A stretch of DNA of 64,000 nucleotides from contig WIXG01000106.1 in assembly GCA_009869945.1 (NCBI GenBank), positions 1-64,000 on the forward strand. Direction: 5' to 3'. Shown here piece by piece: positions 9,712 through 24,349 of the stretch. The stretch comes from Mesaphorura yosii. Lineage: Eukaryota > Arthropoda > Collembola > Poduromorpha > Tullbergiidae. Both the position numbers and the translations under genes were made by a program. A model generated the notes under the pieces. It had not been told where the DNA came from, did no database searches, and saw only the letters and a list, made by a program, of their open reading frames with translations. Position 1 is the stretch's first letter; every line of letters begins with the position of its first letter.

Positions 9712-12003
9712 ATGGTTCGATGGGCCATGGGTCTCCTGCCTTCAAACGTTTTCGCTTTGCTGCTGCTGCTGCTCACAACTCGTTGCCTTAAATCTCAGAT
9801 TCTCGAAGCCTCAAAACTCCTTGAATACTCCAACACTGACTGTGAGCATCAAGAAACGCTGAAATTCTTGGAATTCTTCATTCCAGCCCATTTCCCAGAG
9901 CACGTCCAAGTCAATGTGATACAAACGACGCAGTTTGGCAGCAACTACCACGACCCGGTGGACGAAATTGGTGGCGACAGAATAACGGAACTGCTTCAAT
10001 TCCAATTCCCGAGAATAATGATCAAGTATTTTGTTCTGCAGAATGTGTATCATGTGAATATTGAGAAATACAGTATCTCCGATGATCACCGACGTTTCAT
10101 TGGATGGAGGTCGCTGAACATCGTCAATCTCATGGATCACAGCACGATTCCCAGAGAAACTTTCCTGAATAATATTGTCAGGACGGATGTTGACTGGAAT
10201 TTGGTGGTGTCACTGAAGCCAGGACGGCCCGGAGTCAAACCGAATATGGAAAGAATATCGCAGCTGATAAATTACAATTCGTTCAATTACTGGAAGTACA
10301 AAATTCAAGTGTACACGAAGCGACAAGAAAACACATCAAAATCAGAATGGACGTTGCAACTACAAACTACACAATCATTCGATTTGGATTTGGAAAACAA
10401 CGAAACTGATTCAGCTTGCCACAATGAAGGCAGATACATTCACATTGTACAATCCGTATGTTTCTACTGCAAGTACGGGAATTCTGACATCGTCAGAATC
10501 CACGAGTCCTCTGCTGGGCTCGGGTTAGAATCTACAAGGAAAACACCTGCCAACGACGGACTCACATTCGACCAACTCTTTCCCGACTTCACAAAGGCTT
10601 TTCATGGTCGCAAACTGAAGGCAGTTGCTGGAAGAGGAATTCCTGTCCTGAATCGTTTCGAGAAGGACAACAGCACGGGAGAATTTGTGCCCACGGGTGG
10701 GTTTCAAACTTCCGTCGTGCTGGCCTTGAAGAAAGGAATGAATTTTACAATGGAGATCGGACTGGACTCTTTCGGAGTGCTCCAGCCATATGGATACTTT
10801 GATGGCATCGTCGGCAAACTGCAGTACAACCTGGCGGACTTGGGATTTGGCGCTGCTATCAACTTAGAACGTTACCGCGCAGTGCATTTCTTCGCTCCAA
10901 ACTCCTTCCAGAGCATGCGGTTTGTGACCAACCGCCCAGCAGCACGGATCAAGTGGCAGGCCATTTTTCGGTCTTTTACATTTAATGTTTGGGTTTTGCT
11001 GCTTGGGACCGCGTATTTCATGCTTTTGCCTCTGTTCATGGTCATCTACAGAATGAAAATGAACACGTCGACGGCGTCACTTGGACCCGCATTTGTGGAG
11101 GGGCTTGGATTTCTGGTGCGCCCACTGCTTGAGCAACCGCTTTCAAAGATCCAAATGCTCAATGACGCCGGCGTGGGTGGAGCGACAGTCGTCACGCTTT
11201 GGCTGCTGGTCACAATCGTGCTTGGCACGGCATACAAAAGCATTCTCATGCGAAACCTCATCTCGCCCACCTTCGACGTGGTTCCAAATACGTACGATGA
11301 ACTGGCCCAAGATAAGCACTTTGGAATCTACGTGCACTATGTGGGCGGTGCACTGGAGAAAGACATTGCAAGAAGCAAAACGGCAACATTCCAAGCAATT
11401 GGGAGGCGTGTTGTTCTGGAGAATGACATCGTTTCCTGCATTGAACACGCGTACTCTTCAAAGTCGGCTTGTCTGTCATATCGGGACAACATTCTCGGCG
11501 AATCGAGTCGCCATTTCAGTGATAAGCACGGGAATTTGCTGGTCCGCATAGCTCCTGAAGCGGTGTTCAGTCTGCCGATTTGTTTGCTCTGCCCCAAGAA
11601 CGCATTGTACAAGGACTCGATGGACTTCATCTTACGACAGCACTTCGACATGGGCCTCAGCACTAAATACACATTCGACGAGATCGAGCTGGCCTCGGAT
11701 CAAGGGAAACATGCGGCGAAAACAAAACACAAGGATCGGCCGGTGCTGGAGACGAAGTCCACAGTTTCGCTCAGCATCGAGCACTTTTTAAGCTGCTTCG
11801 CTTTACTGGCGGGTGGCTGCTCCATCGCTTTTGTGGCTTTCTTGATGGAGTTCATTACCCACTGTTGCAAGCGATGCATCAGTCAAAGATATGAAGTCAA
11901 TACGAAGTCGAATCCTGCAGCAACTTCTATTTTTGTCCAAGATTTTCAACATGTCCAGCGTTTCACAAGCAGTAGCAACAGGGAATGGTTTTTGACGAAA
12001 TAA
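9712..12003 (+). CDS. Divergent ionotropic receptor (variant ionotropic glutamate receptor), intronless
   Basis: 763-aa membrane receptor of the protostome IR family, ligand-gated cation channels used mainly in chemosensation. I chose the ATG at 9712: the frame is open 36 nt further upstream, but only from a GTG, and the ATG start directly precedes a Leu-rich signal peptide (GLLPSNVFALLLLLL). After a long extracellular N-terminal region come the S1 ligand-binding half, TM1 (about residues 424-446), a pore segment, TM2 (about 490-510, ending LGTAYKSILMRNLISP, the place of the iGluR SYTANLAAF motif), S2 (FDVVPNTYDELAQ onward) and TM3 (about 691-713), then a short cytoplasmic tail. The canonical glutamate-binding arrangement is not kept, so the ligand is unknown. 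A single exon is usual for divergent IRs. AATAAA overlaps the stop codon and recurs at 12079-12084. Confidence 0.93.
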   Translation: MVRWAMGLLPSNVFALLLLLLTTRCLKSQILEASKLLEYSNTDCEHQETLKFLEFFIPAHFPEHVQVNVIQTTQFGSNYHDPVDEIGGDRITELLQFQFPRIMIKYFVLQNVYHVNIEKYSISDDHRRFIGWRSLNIVNLMDHSTIPRETFLNNIVRTDVDWNLVVSLKPGRPGVKPNMERISQLINYNSFNYWKYKIQVYTKRQENTSKSEWTLQLQTTQSFDLDLENNETDSACHNEGRYIHIVQSVCFYCKYGNSDIVRIHESSAGLGLESTRKTPANDGLTFDQLFPDFTKAFHGRKLKAVAGRGIPVLNRFEKDNSTGEFVPTGGFQTSVVLALKKGMNFTMEIGLDSFGVLQPYGYFDGIVGKLQYNLADLGFGAAINLERYRAVHFFAPNSFQSMRFVTNRPAARIKWQAIFRSFTFNVWVLLLGTAYFMLLPLFMVIYRMKMNTSTASLGPAFVEGLGFLVRPLLEQPLSKIQMLNDAGVGGATVVTLWLLVTIVLGTAYKSILMRNLISPTFDVVPNTYDELAQDKHFGIYVHYVGGALEKDIARSKTATFQAIGRRVVLENDIVSCIEHAYSSKSACLSYRDNILGESSRHFSDKHGNLLVRIAPEAVFSLPICLLCPKNALYKDSMDFILRQHFDMGLSTKYTFDEIELASDQGKHAAKTKHKDRPVLETKSTVSLSIEHFLSCFALLAGGCSIAFVAFLMEFITHCCKRCISQRYEVNTKSNPAATSIFVQDFQHVQRFTSSSNREWFLTK

Positions 12004-12587
12004 ACTTGTATTGGGAACTTTATTAGAATTTATTAAACTAAAAATAACGTAAAACACGTAAATGGCTTAGATGGACAAAATAAATTAGAAATAAGTTTAA
12101 AATCATGGTATGATCTTTCCTAAATTAAGTTATAAAGCTAAGTTTAAGTAGAAATGTTACAATTCACTCAAAGCATAGAATTTCAATATTACGACGCGTG
12201 TACTAAAATGGACAATGTATGGAGGGTATTGACAGTAACATATTTCATGTTTGAGGCATGAGCATTTGCACTAAATGGAAGGAAGCAGGATAACTGAAAT
12301 TTTTTTTTACTAAAATGTTAACTTTAAAAACTAACCACTAACCAGTAAAAATCTAAAACATACGTTCAAATACATCATTAGGTAGTAGGGTGGCAACTTT
12401 TTCGGGTACGTGTGTTGGCATTACAAAATATCTGATTGATCTGACTTACAAGTTTTAAAAATGGAATCTCTTGATTGATTCGTGAAAAATAAAATTGAGC
12501 ACCTGTGATCAATGATATTGGTTCGTGCCAATCTCTCCAATTAAGAAATCTGTAAAAAATCTCAAGCATTCCGTTGCCGGTACGCAC
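12004..12587. other. Convergent 3' intergenic region (receptor / cortactin)
   Basis: AT-rich DNA between two converging 3' ends. On the plus strand AATAAA at 12079-12084 serves the receptor. On the minus strand, complements of AATAAA (TTTATT) near 12020-12036 could serve cortactin, giving a 3' UTR of about 560 nt that overlaps the receptor's 3' end. No ORF of interest. Confidence 0.5.
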
Positions 12588-15068
12588 TTATTGTCGAAGT
12601 TCAACATAATTGGCTGGAAAGAGCCCGACCTTCCCACGTACTTCTCCTCTCCACCAACCCTCGTCAATCTGCAATAAAATCAGGGTCATGAATTTCTTGG
12701 CGTCAGCGCCAGTAAATCTATGGTGTTTGAGCACATACCATTTCAATATTGGTGATGACATCACCAGGATCAAAGGTAACTTCGTCCTCTGCAGCTGCAG
12801 TGATAAAAAATACACAATAAGTTTTCAAAAGTTAAATTGAGTTCATGATGTATACATACCAGCTTGATAATCATAGACAGCCACTGCGGTGTAAGTTCCT
12901 TGGGTACTTGGAGAAGCAGAGTTTGAAATGTTTCCGTTGCTTTTCGCCGCTGGCTCGTCTTCCCATTCAGCGTCGTCGGTGGGATGATCCTCATCTTCCT
13001 CTTGTCTCAGTCTTCGTTGTGCGGCTGGTAGGCTCGCCTCCATCTCTCTCGCGGCTTGCTTTTGCTTCTCCTCCACAGCCAGAAGCTCGCGTTCCATGTC
13101 CTTCAGTTCCTGCATCGCACGGTCCGCCTCCTCTTCCCTTCTGCGGAGGTCATCCTCTTCTTCTTCGCGGGCACGTTGTCGTGCCATTTCTTCCATCTCT
13201 CTTCTTTCTTGGGCTTGGTATCTCAGTTTTTCTCCTTCCTGTTCCTTCTCGCGCTGAATTCTTCTAGCCTCATCTTCATTTCTCTTTCTATCGTCGGCTT
13301 CACGTCTTTGAGTTTCCAATCTAGTCCGTTCGGCTTCCTCTTCTTCCCAATTTTTACGTGCTTGCTCCGCTTCTAAGGCACGGGCCCTTTCCTGTTCTGC
13401 CTTCAATTGCTTTTCTGAAATCTCCTGTGATTTCCGAACCTCTAAACCCTTCCTTTGTTGCTCCACTTCCTTCGCCTCCAATTCCTTACGCTTCCGTCTT
13501 TCTTCTTCAGCTTTCAGACGTGCTTCTTCTTCGTTCGTTTTGGCCATACTCTCGAACTTTGCACGAATGTCGGACGTTCGTCTTTCAATTTTAGGTTTCT
13601 CTTTCTGATAAACACTCCCGACTTTCTCCGGTTGACTGTCTTCAAAATTATGCACGGATTTATCAACGCGGTATGTCTGAAAGCGTAAATATCATTGATT
13701 GAACTTTCTTCATAATATAGACTCTCATTACTATCATTACCTCCTTGTCAATTTGTTGGCTCGGATGTTTTTCAACTTGCTCGTGATGATTCCAGTCCAA
13801 TGCACTTTTATCTTGCCTTTCATCCAGTCCAAAGCGACCGCCGAAGCCCTTGGCGTAATCTAGTTAAAGCAAGTCACTTAACTCAATTTCTCCTCTTGTT
13901 CATAGAATTCACGAACCTTTCTGCGACTCATGTTTTTCAACTTTCTCATGGTGGCTCCAATCAACTGCACTCTTATCTTGTCTATCTTCAACTCCAAATT
14001 TTCCGCCAAATCCTTTGGCATAATCTGCAAAATCAATGTTTAAGAATTACTTCAAATTACTTGGGTGGACAGATTTTATTTTTTAGAAATATTCCGTGAT
14101 AATTACCCTTTTGTGATTCGTGCTTTTCCACTTTTTCATGATAGCTCCAATCAACCGCACTCTTATCTTGTCTATCGTCCAATCCAAATTTACCACCAAA
14201 CCCCTTAGAGTAATCTGAAAAATGGCAACCACAAGTGCATTAATAACTTCAATGATAATTTTCAGTTTAAGCAACAAACCAATCACCTTTCTGTGACTCA
14301 TGTTTCTCAATTTTCTCATGATAGCTCCAATCAACAGCGCTTTTATCTTGCCTATCAGTCATGACTCCTACAGATCATTAGAATTAAAATTAGTACAACG
14401 TTTCGTCCTTATGCAATATATGTACTAAGTTACTGGAAGATGCTAACCGTGCTTTCCACCAAATCCAACGCTATAATCTTTTTGCGATGCATGCTTCTCT
14501 AATTGTGGAACATAATCATGACCAACAGCTGATTTATCCATTCTAAAGTGAGGAGAGATTAAAATTTTAGAACTACGCCATGCATAAATTAAAATTGACG
14601 TAAGGTCCAACCGATCAGACTCAACTCCAAATGCTCCTCCATAACCAAATCCAGGTTTTGATTCTTCCAAAATTTTCTTTTTCGCTTGCGCATCGCTTGC
14701 TGCAGTTTCCTCTCTGAGTTGCTGCATGCTAAAAATATTGAAGAGCAACCTTAATATTGCATCACAGTTTAAGTTTCTTCAATTCGAGTTTCGTACTTGA
14801 TTGAACCCGCAGTCCTTCCGGAGCCTTCGATTGTTTTTGAGCCCCATCGCTGCTCTTCTTCGGAGACGTCATTGATAAAATCTGGGTCGGTCTCCCAATC
14901 ATCATCCCCATTTCCTTCGGCAGTGGCCCTTGCCAGCGCAGCCGGGCTGAGACCTGCCATATCAAGCAAACCATTTTAAATTATTGCAATATTTACATTG
15001 GCGAAAAGATCCGACTGTCATTTCGTGTGCGATCGCAATTTGGACTTACCAACAGTTGTCTTCCACAT
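12588..15068 (-). CDS. Cttn: Cortactin, 11 exons
   Basis: Actin-branch scaffold that binds Arp2/3 and F-actin at the cell cortex. Exons on the minus strand: 15068..15050, 14953..14797, 14728..14612, 14542..14448, 14367..14287, 14214..14107, 14024..13917, 13859..13741, 13676..12860, 12794..12739, 12668..12588; 1758 nt, 585 aa, all phases consistent. It starts MWKTTVG as cortactins do. The acidic Arp2/3-binding DDW motif is at residues 24-26, followed by [16 protein letters not shown]. About five 36-37-residue cortactin repeats (GFGGKFG...[10 protein letters not shown]...EKHESQKDY) span residues about 84-268. A long charged helical region rich in Glu/Arg covers about 285-490, and a C-terminal SH3 domain (AVYDYQA ... 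WWRGE ... [12 protein letters not shown]) covers about 530-585. The middle repeats are encoded one per exon with phase-1 boundaries. The proline-rich Tyr-phosphorylation region of vertebrate cortactin is very short or absent. Confidence 0.97.
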
Positions 15069-15801
15069 TCTGCTAAAAATTCACACCAATTACTAAATCT
15101 GAATAATGTCACAAGTACATACCAACACCACAAACTCGAGCAATCACTGCAGTTTTGGACTTTCGCTATTATGTGCAATTTGGAGTAATTGTATGACTCA
15201 TCATCGGATCGTTGTGGCTAAAAGGCTAAATGCTTCGTGCGCTTCTAAAATGACAGCACAAAGTGCAAGTTGCAAGTACCGTGCAGTTGGGAGCGCCCAA
15301 TAAACTGCTACCAATACTACAAATTATATTGCACGACCGACCGTGTAATTAATGGAAAGCGACAGCCTTTGATGAACTAAATACCAAACACGTCACAGAG
15401 AACAGAATTCACGTTATCATAAATCACATCCGCTTTCACCCGCAATGCAAGTCGCAAGTCGACACCAAGGCTTTGGCTTTTGGGCATAAAAAGAACTTTT
15501 CAAATGGCGATGAAGCGGCAAAATGAATCAAGTGTTTCGCGTGTGAAATACGCAAGCAATTTTTAATTGAGAAAGTTAATTAAATGTGTGATTCACAATC
15601 ATAGTTAACCTGTCGAGTGTTCTGTCTTATTGCAAATGATGTAATTCGACAAGATTTCTGGCTGCTAAAACTAATTAAGGTAAGGTCTGGCAAGGTTTTT
15701 TAGATTTTGGGCACAAATTGATGGAATTAAAAATTAGTCCGTTCACAGGCGGAATTCGAATTGTTGCATTCACACTCGCTACTCGCTGTTATCAAATAAT
15801 C
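15069..15801. promoter_or_regulatory. Head-to-head intergenic region, cortactin / SMIM20
   Basis: About 730 bp between the divergent starts of cortactin (-) and SMIM20 (+). Untranslated leaders and promoters of both must lie here. I see no clear TATA box or repeat. Confidence 0.45.
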
Positions 15802-16270
15802 ATGAGCATACGATCATCCATGACCCTCAGTCAGAAGCTTTCAAGGTACAAATATCCTATATTTATCAGCACCTTCGTTACAGCTTGGTTGTTAGCTATG
15901 TATCCCATCGTCGTGTCTCCAATGATAAACCCTGACCAATACAGTAAGTCGTAAACTCAGCTTCAGCTAATTTTAGTTTCTCACTGATTTGATTCACGAA
16001 TCAGCGGACGGAATCAAACCCTTTCTTGTATTGTTTAGAAAAGCGACAGGCCATTAATCGAGCTGGAATTATTCAAGAAGAAGTGCAGCCTGGAAGTAAG
16101 TGGAAGTGCGCGTTCAATGTAATTAAACGCCAACCTTAATTAAGAGGAAAAGTCACGTTTACACACAGTCTTTCTCAATTTTGCCTTGTCTACATGATTC
16201 ATGCGTGTTTTCAGATATGAGGGTTTGGTCGAATCCATTCGGACCGAAGCCGGAGAAATCTGAAGATTGA
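15802..16270 (+). CDS. SMIM20: Small integral membrane protein 20 (MITRAC7-type) microprotein
   Basis: Mitochondrial inner-membrane microprotein; in human cells SMIM20/MITRAC7 stabilises newly made COX1 during cytochrome c oxidase assembly. Model: join(15802..15943,16039..16095,16215..16270), 255 nt, 84 aa, phase 1 at both introns. One membrane segment (about residues 22-40, FISTFVTAWLLAMYPIVVSP) is followed by the family block KRQAINRAGIIQEEVQPG and VWSNPFGPK, which match the conserved C terminus of the family almost residue for residue. The N terminus is about 15 residues longer than in vertebrates; a second in-frame ATG at 15820 would give a 78-aa form. The gene is too small and too split to stand out as an ORF. 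Confidence 0.9.
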
Positions 16271-17917
16271 ACTGCACGTCAGAAACGAAACAACAATCGC
16301 ATTTGATGGCTGGATGATAAAGCAAGAGCTATTGTCTAAGGAGTGAAGTAAAAGCGAGAGTGCGAGTCAGCTATTTTACTGCTCGCATCCCCGAATCCTT
16401 TAATTTTATGCCATTAATTATGATTGCGCACTGTGTAGTAAAGTCTCTGACAATTTCGTGATGCAATAAACTAAATAGTTGCTGCTGCTAGCTGTCCAAA
16501 AATATGCTTGATTGCCGTAATAATGTGGTTATCTGCCATCTGCTGCAATGACAGTAAAGAATGTCTACTCAAATCATATTTCTGGAAACAAAGTGCATTT
16601 TTATTATTAAATCTCATTAGGCAGAGCCGGGCAGATGAAGGCCATGCCTTCAATTTCCTTTATGGCTGGAACTTGAACACCACCGACCGTGCTTCATCAT
16701 CAGTTTCTCTCCATATGGATGCTTGGCACGTTTGATGATGTACAGAATCGGATTGGACACAGCTTCTTTGCTTGCATGAAGCACCAAGCACGGCGTGTGC
16801 CCGCATGAGAAGAGAAGTCATTCTATAATCTAACTAATCCTTCGGCCCTCGGGACGCGAAATTGAGAAATTAGATGAAACTTTGAAGGTTATTGCTTTCC
16901 GTATGCAATTTAGGACGCGTAGTAGCTTAGTAGTACACGTGCCACGCATCCGAAACAGTTTGTACAAGCCTTGTTGCAAATGATTCCTGGAAGCCAATCC
17001 TGTTTCCGTGCTCGTACATCAATAATGGAATTTCATTAAGTGCGAATTCCACTCCATGATGCGGTTTCATGTCTATGCCTATGAGCCTGGAAATGCCCTG
17101 GAAAAAATCTAAGTGTGTGAGCTTGGTCAAGCCTCAGAATTTCCTGCGTTGGTCTGGAATGAATGTTCCTTTGTGTGATTACTGCTGTGATTTGTGAAGC
17201 TGGAAGCAATAAATCCAGTTCAAGACACGAGGAGAAAGTTGTTTTTATTGAAAACTTTGGATTTGTGCAGCACTTGTAAAGCATCGTGGTGAAAAATTGG
17301 AAATTGTAAGCACACTGAAGATGTGCTGATAAAGAGATCATGTTCATAGCACGACGCGAGGAAACAAGGCGGTTCTGGTTCTGAGACGAAGGAGATGATG
17401 TACAAGTTTTTATTGATTTTCTTCATTGCTTTGAGGGTGACACGCATTTCCTTTTTTGCACAATATGAGAACGACTCGTGTTATTTCGTAATACGCAGGC
17501 TAAATTTTTTGAACTCTTGCTCACGCTCACGGAATCGTGGGAAGTCGATTTAGTTTCAGATCAGGACAGGAAAAGGGAGCATCGCGTGGATTCGTCCATG
17601 CGCAAAATATTTATTCCTAGTCAAAGTCCAAATTATTATTAGTCATCATTTCCATCTGAATTCTAGCTCTGTTTACATGTGATGTGACTTTTATGCATGT
17701 ACCATTCAAGATTCCAGATTTACGTTAGTTTACCGCAATATTTCATTAACTCATAACTTATCGACCACAACTCAACTGGTCAGTCTTCCGACGCTGCTTG
17801 CGTACAACTTAGGGTCAACACTCTTGGAGTTCAACATATTCTACTCCGAATCTACGCAGTTCATGTCAAGTCGCCTGCTTCACCAATACCCTGCAGTCGA
17901 AAGTGATTGCTCACTAA
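16271..17917. other. Intergenic region
   Basis: About 1.65 kb between SMIM20 and the KIAA0930 homologue, holding the 3' UTR of one and promoter of the other. Only short unsupported ORFs are present. No repeats or RNA genes recognised. Confidence 0.5.
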
Positions 17918-20926
<3,009 letters not shown>

Positions 20927-21728
20927 GGATGCTTCACGCTATGCGGATCTGTTTCAAAGTGGCTTTGGAGTATCAAGTTTCTGGTCTTAAAAACATAATC
21001 TCAGTGTTCCGGTGATGTACTCTTCAAAATGCATGCTGGAATTTCGTCAAAAATCGTACTAATTTCATGAGCAACTTATTGGACAAGATCTTCATGATTT
21101 TGATTTACATTGTTATTGTGATATGGTTGTGATTTCGTTTTACTTATGATCAGCAGATCTGTTAGCTAAATTAGTTGATTTGTTCTCAACGACTGAGTTG
21201 TATTTTGTAAGCTTTCTATGGGCGAAAAACCTTAATAAAATTGTGATCAATGGTGAATGAAATCATGTAACTCCGGTTGTATTTTTGGTAAGAATGTCTC
21301 ATACGCGTTAACAACATCTTAAAGTTGTAAAATTTTCGAGATCCCAACGTTGTATGAGGAAACAAAACAGCAGAACCCGGAAACCAATTAAATCACTCTT
21401 CAACCCCGGGCATGTTCCCATTTTAATTCCGTCTGTCTGACTACGCTACACTTGCATTTGGCAGTAATCCATAATCACATTTCACCAATAAAGCTACTAC
21501 TCGCATCGCACCTCGAAGTTCTTGGTGTTGTTATGAATCAGCTGATTTATACCACAACACATGCCTGTATGCCTCAGGTCTCAAGAAACAGATCAAGTTT
21601 CACGAGTATTCTGTTCTCAGCTCCGGCGACGGGCGGCCGTTCATCAGTCATTATTTTCGGCATGTGCTCGGATAGTGCAAGTTCATCTTCACAGTATTAG
21701 TGTCTTGAATTAGTGTAACTAATTAAAT
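20927..21728. other. 3' UTR of the KIAA0930 homologue and intergenic DNA before METTL22
   Basis: Contains AATAAA at 21234-21239, about 310 nt after the KIAA0930 stop, then about 490 bp of METTL22 5' flank. No ORF or repeat of note. Confidence 0.6.
21234..21239 (+). terminator. Poly(A) signal AATAAA for the KIAA0930 homologue
   Basis: Canonical hexamer in the AT-rich 3' flank, followed by GT-rich sequence. Confidence 0.55.
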
Positions 21729-23211
21729 ATGTGCGATGGCAGCGATGACGAGCTAGCAGCAACCAGGGAATGGATGAAAGCTCCGCACGTCGTTTCCGAA
21801 ATTAACACGTTTCTTGTGGCCGCTTCGGACCGTACTCCTCTAGCGAAAAGTACAAGTAAGTTTTGCTGATTGCGCTATCATGATCTGAAGGTCGTAACTA
21901 AACAGTTAATCAGTTAATGCCCGAGCCTCAATTACAGACACAATTGCAAAATTATCATTTGCCCTACCATGCCCCAAAGATTCCTGGGGTAAAGTGGAAG
22001 AAACTGGCGACCAGTTGAAATTTGATAAGGATGGAGATCCCATATTGACGAATATTCGTGCAAAAGCTAACGGTAAATTAGTCAAGGACGAGAATCTTTT
22101 CATCGGTAAGTAAGGTAGGAGGACGCCGAATTCTTTCTCGCTGTCAATAACGTTGGGTTTCATTAAAAACTGATTTTGTTTCAGAATTTGAGAATTCAAC
22201 CACGCTCGATCTTGTCGGGCTGCAAATATGGCGTGGTGCATTATTGTTAGCGGATTTCATAATCCATAATCAGTCATTGTTCAGGGACAAGATAGTTCTG
22301 GAACTGGGTAGTGGTACCGGGCTGTCAAGTGTGGTAGCGTCTTTCTACGCGTCGAAAGTGATTGCGACAGGTATATTTTGTTCACATTCAGAGCTTTCAT
22401 ATATCATTGGCCTTCATTGCACATGTTAATTTTGGTTCCTCTCTCCTGCCTCGCAGATTTGAACGAACCTGACATTTTGAACTTAATCAGAGCAAACAGG
22501 GACCACAACGAAACATTTGTTAACGCAGAGTTTGTGGTTACGGCATTGGATTTTACAAACATGAACTGGCCAACGGATTTGGAAAAATGCATCAAGGAGG
22601 CCGACATCATCCTAGCCGCCGATGGTATGCGTGTGCCACCTTTCACTGCGAGTCATGTCAGACGATAAATCGAATTTATTGTCTCTTATCTTCGCTTACA
22701 GTTGTTTACCACAACAAGATTACGGAGGGCTTCGTTAAGACGTTGCAAAAATGTCTACAAACGGGAAAGCCAAAGAATGTGTTCATTGCGTTGGAGAAAA
22801 GGTGACTCGTCTTATCACTTCATTGCCTGTTATAATCATAAATTTTGATGCGTGTATGAGATTCTGAGATTCATCACACTCGTAGTAATCTTTGATGCTT
22901 GCAGATTTGTTTTCACCATTTCTGATCTGGACACAGTCGCGCCAATGTACGACAATTTTATGGATCTGCTACACTCTATCCTTCCCTTATCTTCGTCGCC
23001 AGAAACAGAAGACGGACAAGAAGGGGAAGTCTCGGAAGGCCCTGCTCAAGCATCTGCTTTCGAACTAATCTCAGAGGGTCCAGAAAGTATTTCTGCTCGG
23101 TACAGTCTTGCTCCCGTCTCCACCAACGACTTCCCACAGTATTTCAACTATGAACGGACCAAAGAATTAGTGTTATGGAAGATTCGACCGAAGGAAAGCT
23201 CATTCAAATGA
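21729..23211 (+). CDS. METTL22: METTL22-type S-adenosylmethionine-dependent protein lysine methyltransferase
   Basis: Seven-beta-strand methyltransferase of the METTL21/22 group; human METTL22 is reported to methylate lysine in the chromatin protein Kin17. Model: join(21729..21855,21938..22105,22185..22370,22457..22624,22702..22801,22905..23211); 1056 nt, 351 aa, all phases consistent. Residues 1-98 are a variable N terminus with FDKDGDPIL. The catalytic domain starts with LVGLQIWRGALLLADFI (about 108-124). SAM-binding motif I VLELGSGTGLSS (136-147) follows, then the acidic loop after VIAT (DLNEPDILNLI), motif LDFTNMNWP, and post-motif ADIILAADVVYHNKITEGF in the place of the family's (D/E)xxYD segment, where the Asp is His here. 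The C-terminal half includes a Ser/Glu-rich loop (SSSPETEDGQEGEVSEG). Poly(A) signals overlap at 23348-23357. Confidence 0.88.
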
Positions 23212-24349
23212 CAATGACACATTTATTTAAAAGTTCTCCAATTCTACTCGTACTTGTACTTGTTAATGGACAATTTGTTAACGTATTCTTACAATCTTTA
23301 TTCGTATGTGAGATAATTATTTGTATTGAAGCGAATTATACGTGTACAATAAATAAATCAACTAAACGAGTATGCGATTTCCTCGTAATTATCGTAGAGC
23401 ATTCACATTCACTACATACTTCTACACGTGATTGTACAAAATTCGAATTAATTAAGCATTACAGTTATTGAGACTACAAAAATACTAGATTTAGTTTACT
23501 TTCCACATCATGCCGTATAACGCGTACGCGAGACAAGACTGAAATACAATTTACCCAAGCTTGGCTAGCAGTCTAGCGTAATTATGCGAAATATTAACCA
23601 CAGTTTGACGTTGAAAGCGAAAATCATTGCACCACTGATAGCATACCTCTTCATTATTCACAGCGACATAATCCGCTCTAAGTATTAGAAACTTTTTATT
23701 GTCTGAAGTCAACGCGTCGGTTGAATTTGGATTTCTTTGCGTTAAACTTTGCTTGAATGTAATTGGCTACAAAATCTAAACCACTAACTTCACTAAGCCT
23801 TAAGCATCCGAGTACTTTATTATTCGAGACGCCTTAAATCAATTCCAATTTACAAAACTTCGAGTTTTACAAATGTACATTGCGATTGTGGTTGTAAAAA
23901 AGTGTCATTTAATTCGTTAGCCTTTGTGTTTCTTGCAAGGCGCAGGCGCGGCCGTTGACCAGTTGAACACAATCAATCAAATTCAGATTCAATTGAGCTA
24001 CGATTAATTTTAATAGTAGACAGTTCCGTGTTTTTGCAGTGTTGGTTGAAATCTCACTTCAAGAGTTAAGAACTCTGTCTTGAGCTTTATTGCTAAAATG
24101 TGTCTGTGCGTATTTGAGTTGTAGGAAGTGAAGTCGGCAAAGGGCAAACAAGACGCCAAATTCTGAATTACTGGACGGGGTAGTTTGAGACGGTCGGCGA
24201 AAGTAGAAGTAGAAAAATTCGTCTCAAGCATTCAGACTTAATTAACATGGCGCTAAGTGTTGGCGCTCGTGTAATCAAAAAAGTTTTAATGCAAAACTCT
24301 TTCTTCAACACGCTTCTTTGGGGTTGAAAGTTTTGACCTCGCATCGCTT
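23212..24349. other. Convergent 3' intergenic region (METTL22 / NCKAP5-like)
   Basis: Plus-strand AATAAA at 23348-23353 (and an overlapping copy) ends METTL22. A minus-strand AATAAA (TTTATT at 23816-23821) would give the NCKAP5-like transcript a 3' UTR of about 530 nt. No other features seen. Confidence 0.55.

Noticed and set aside
9811-11672. Open frames on the other strand and frames of the receptor gene
   Set aside because: They overlap a clearly homologous coding frame and show no family features.
12845-13688. Plus-strand Leu/Ser/Phe-rich frames opposite cortactin
   Set aside because: Mirror images of the Glu/Arg-rich helical region of cortactin on the other strand.
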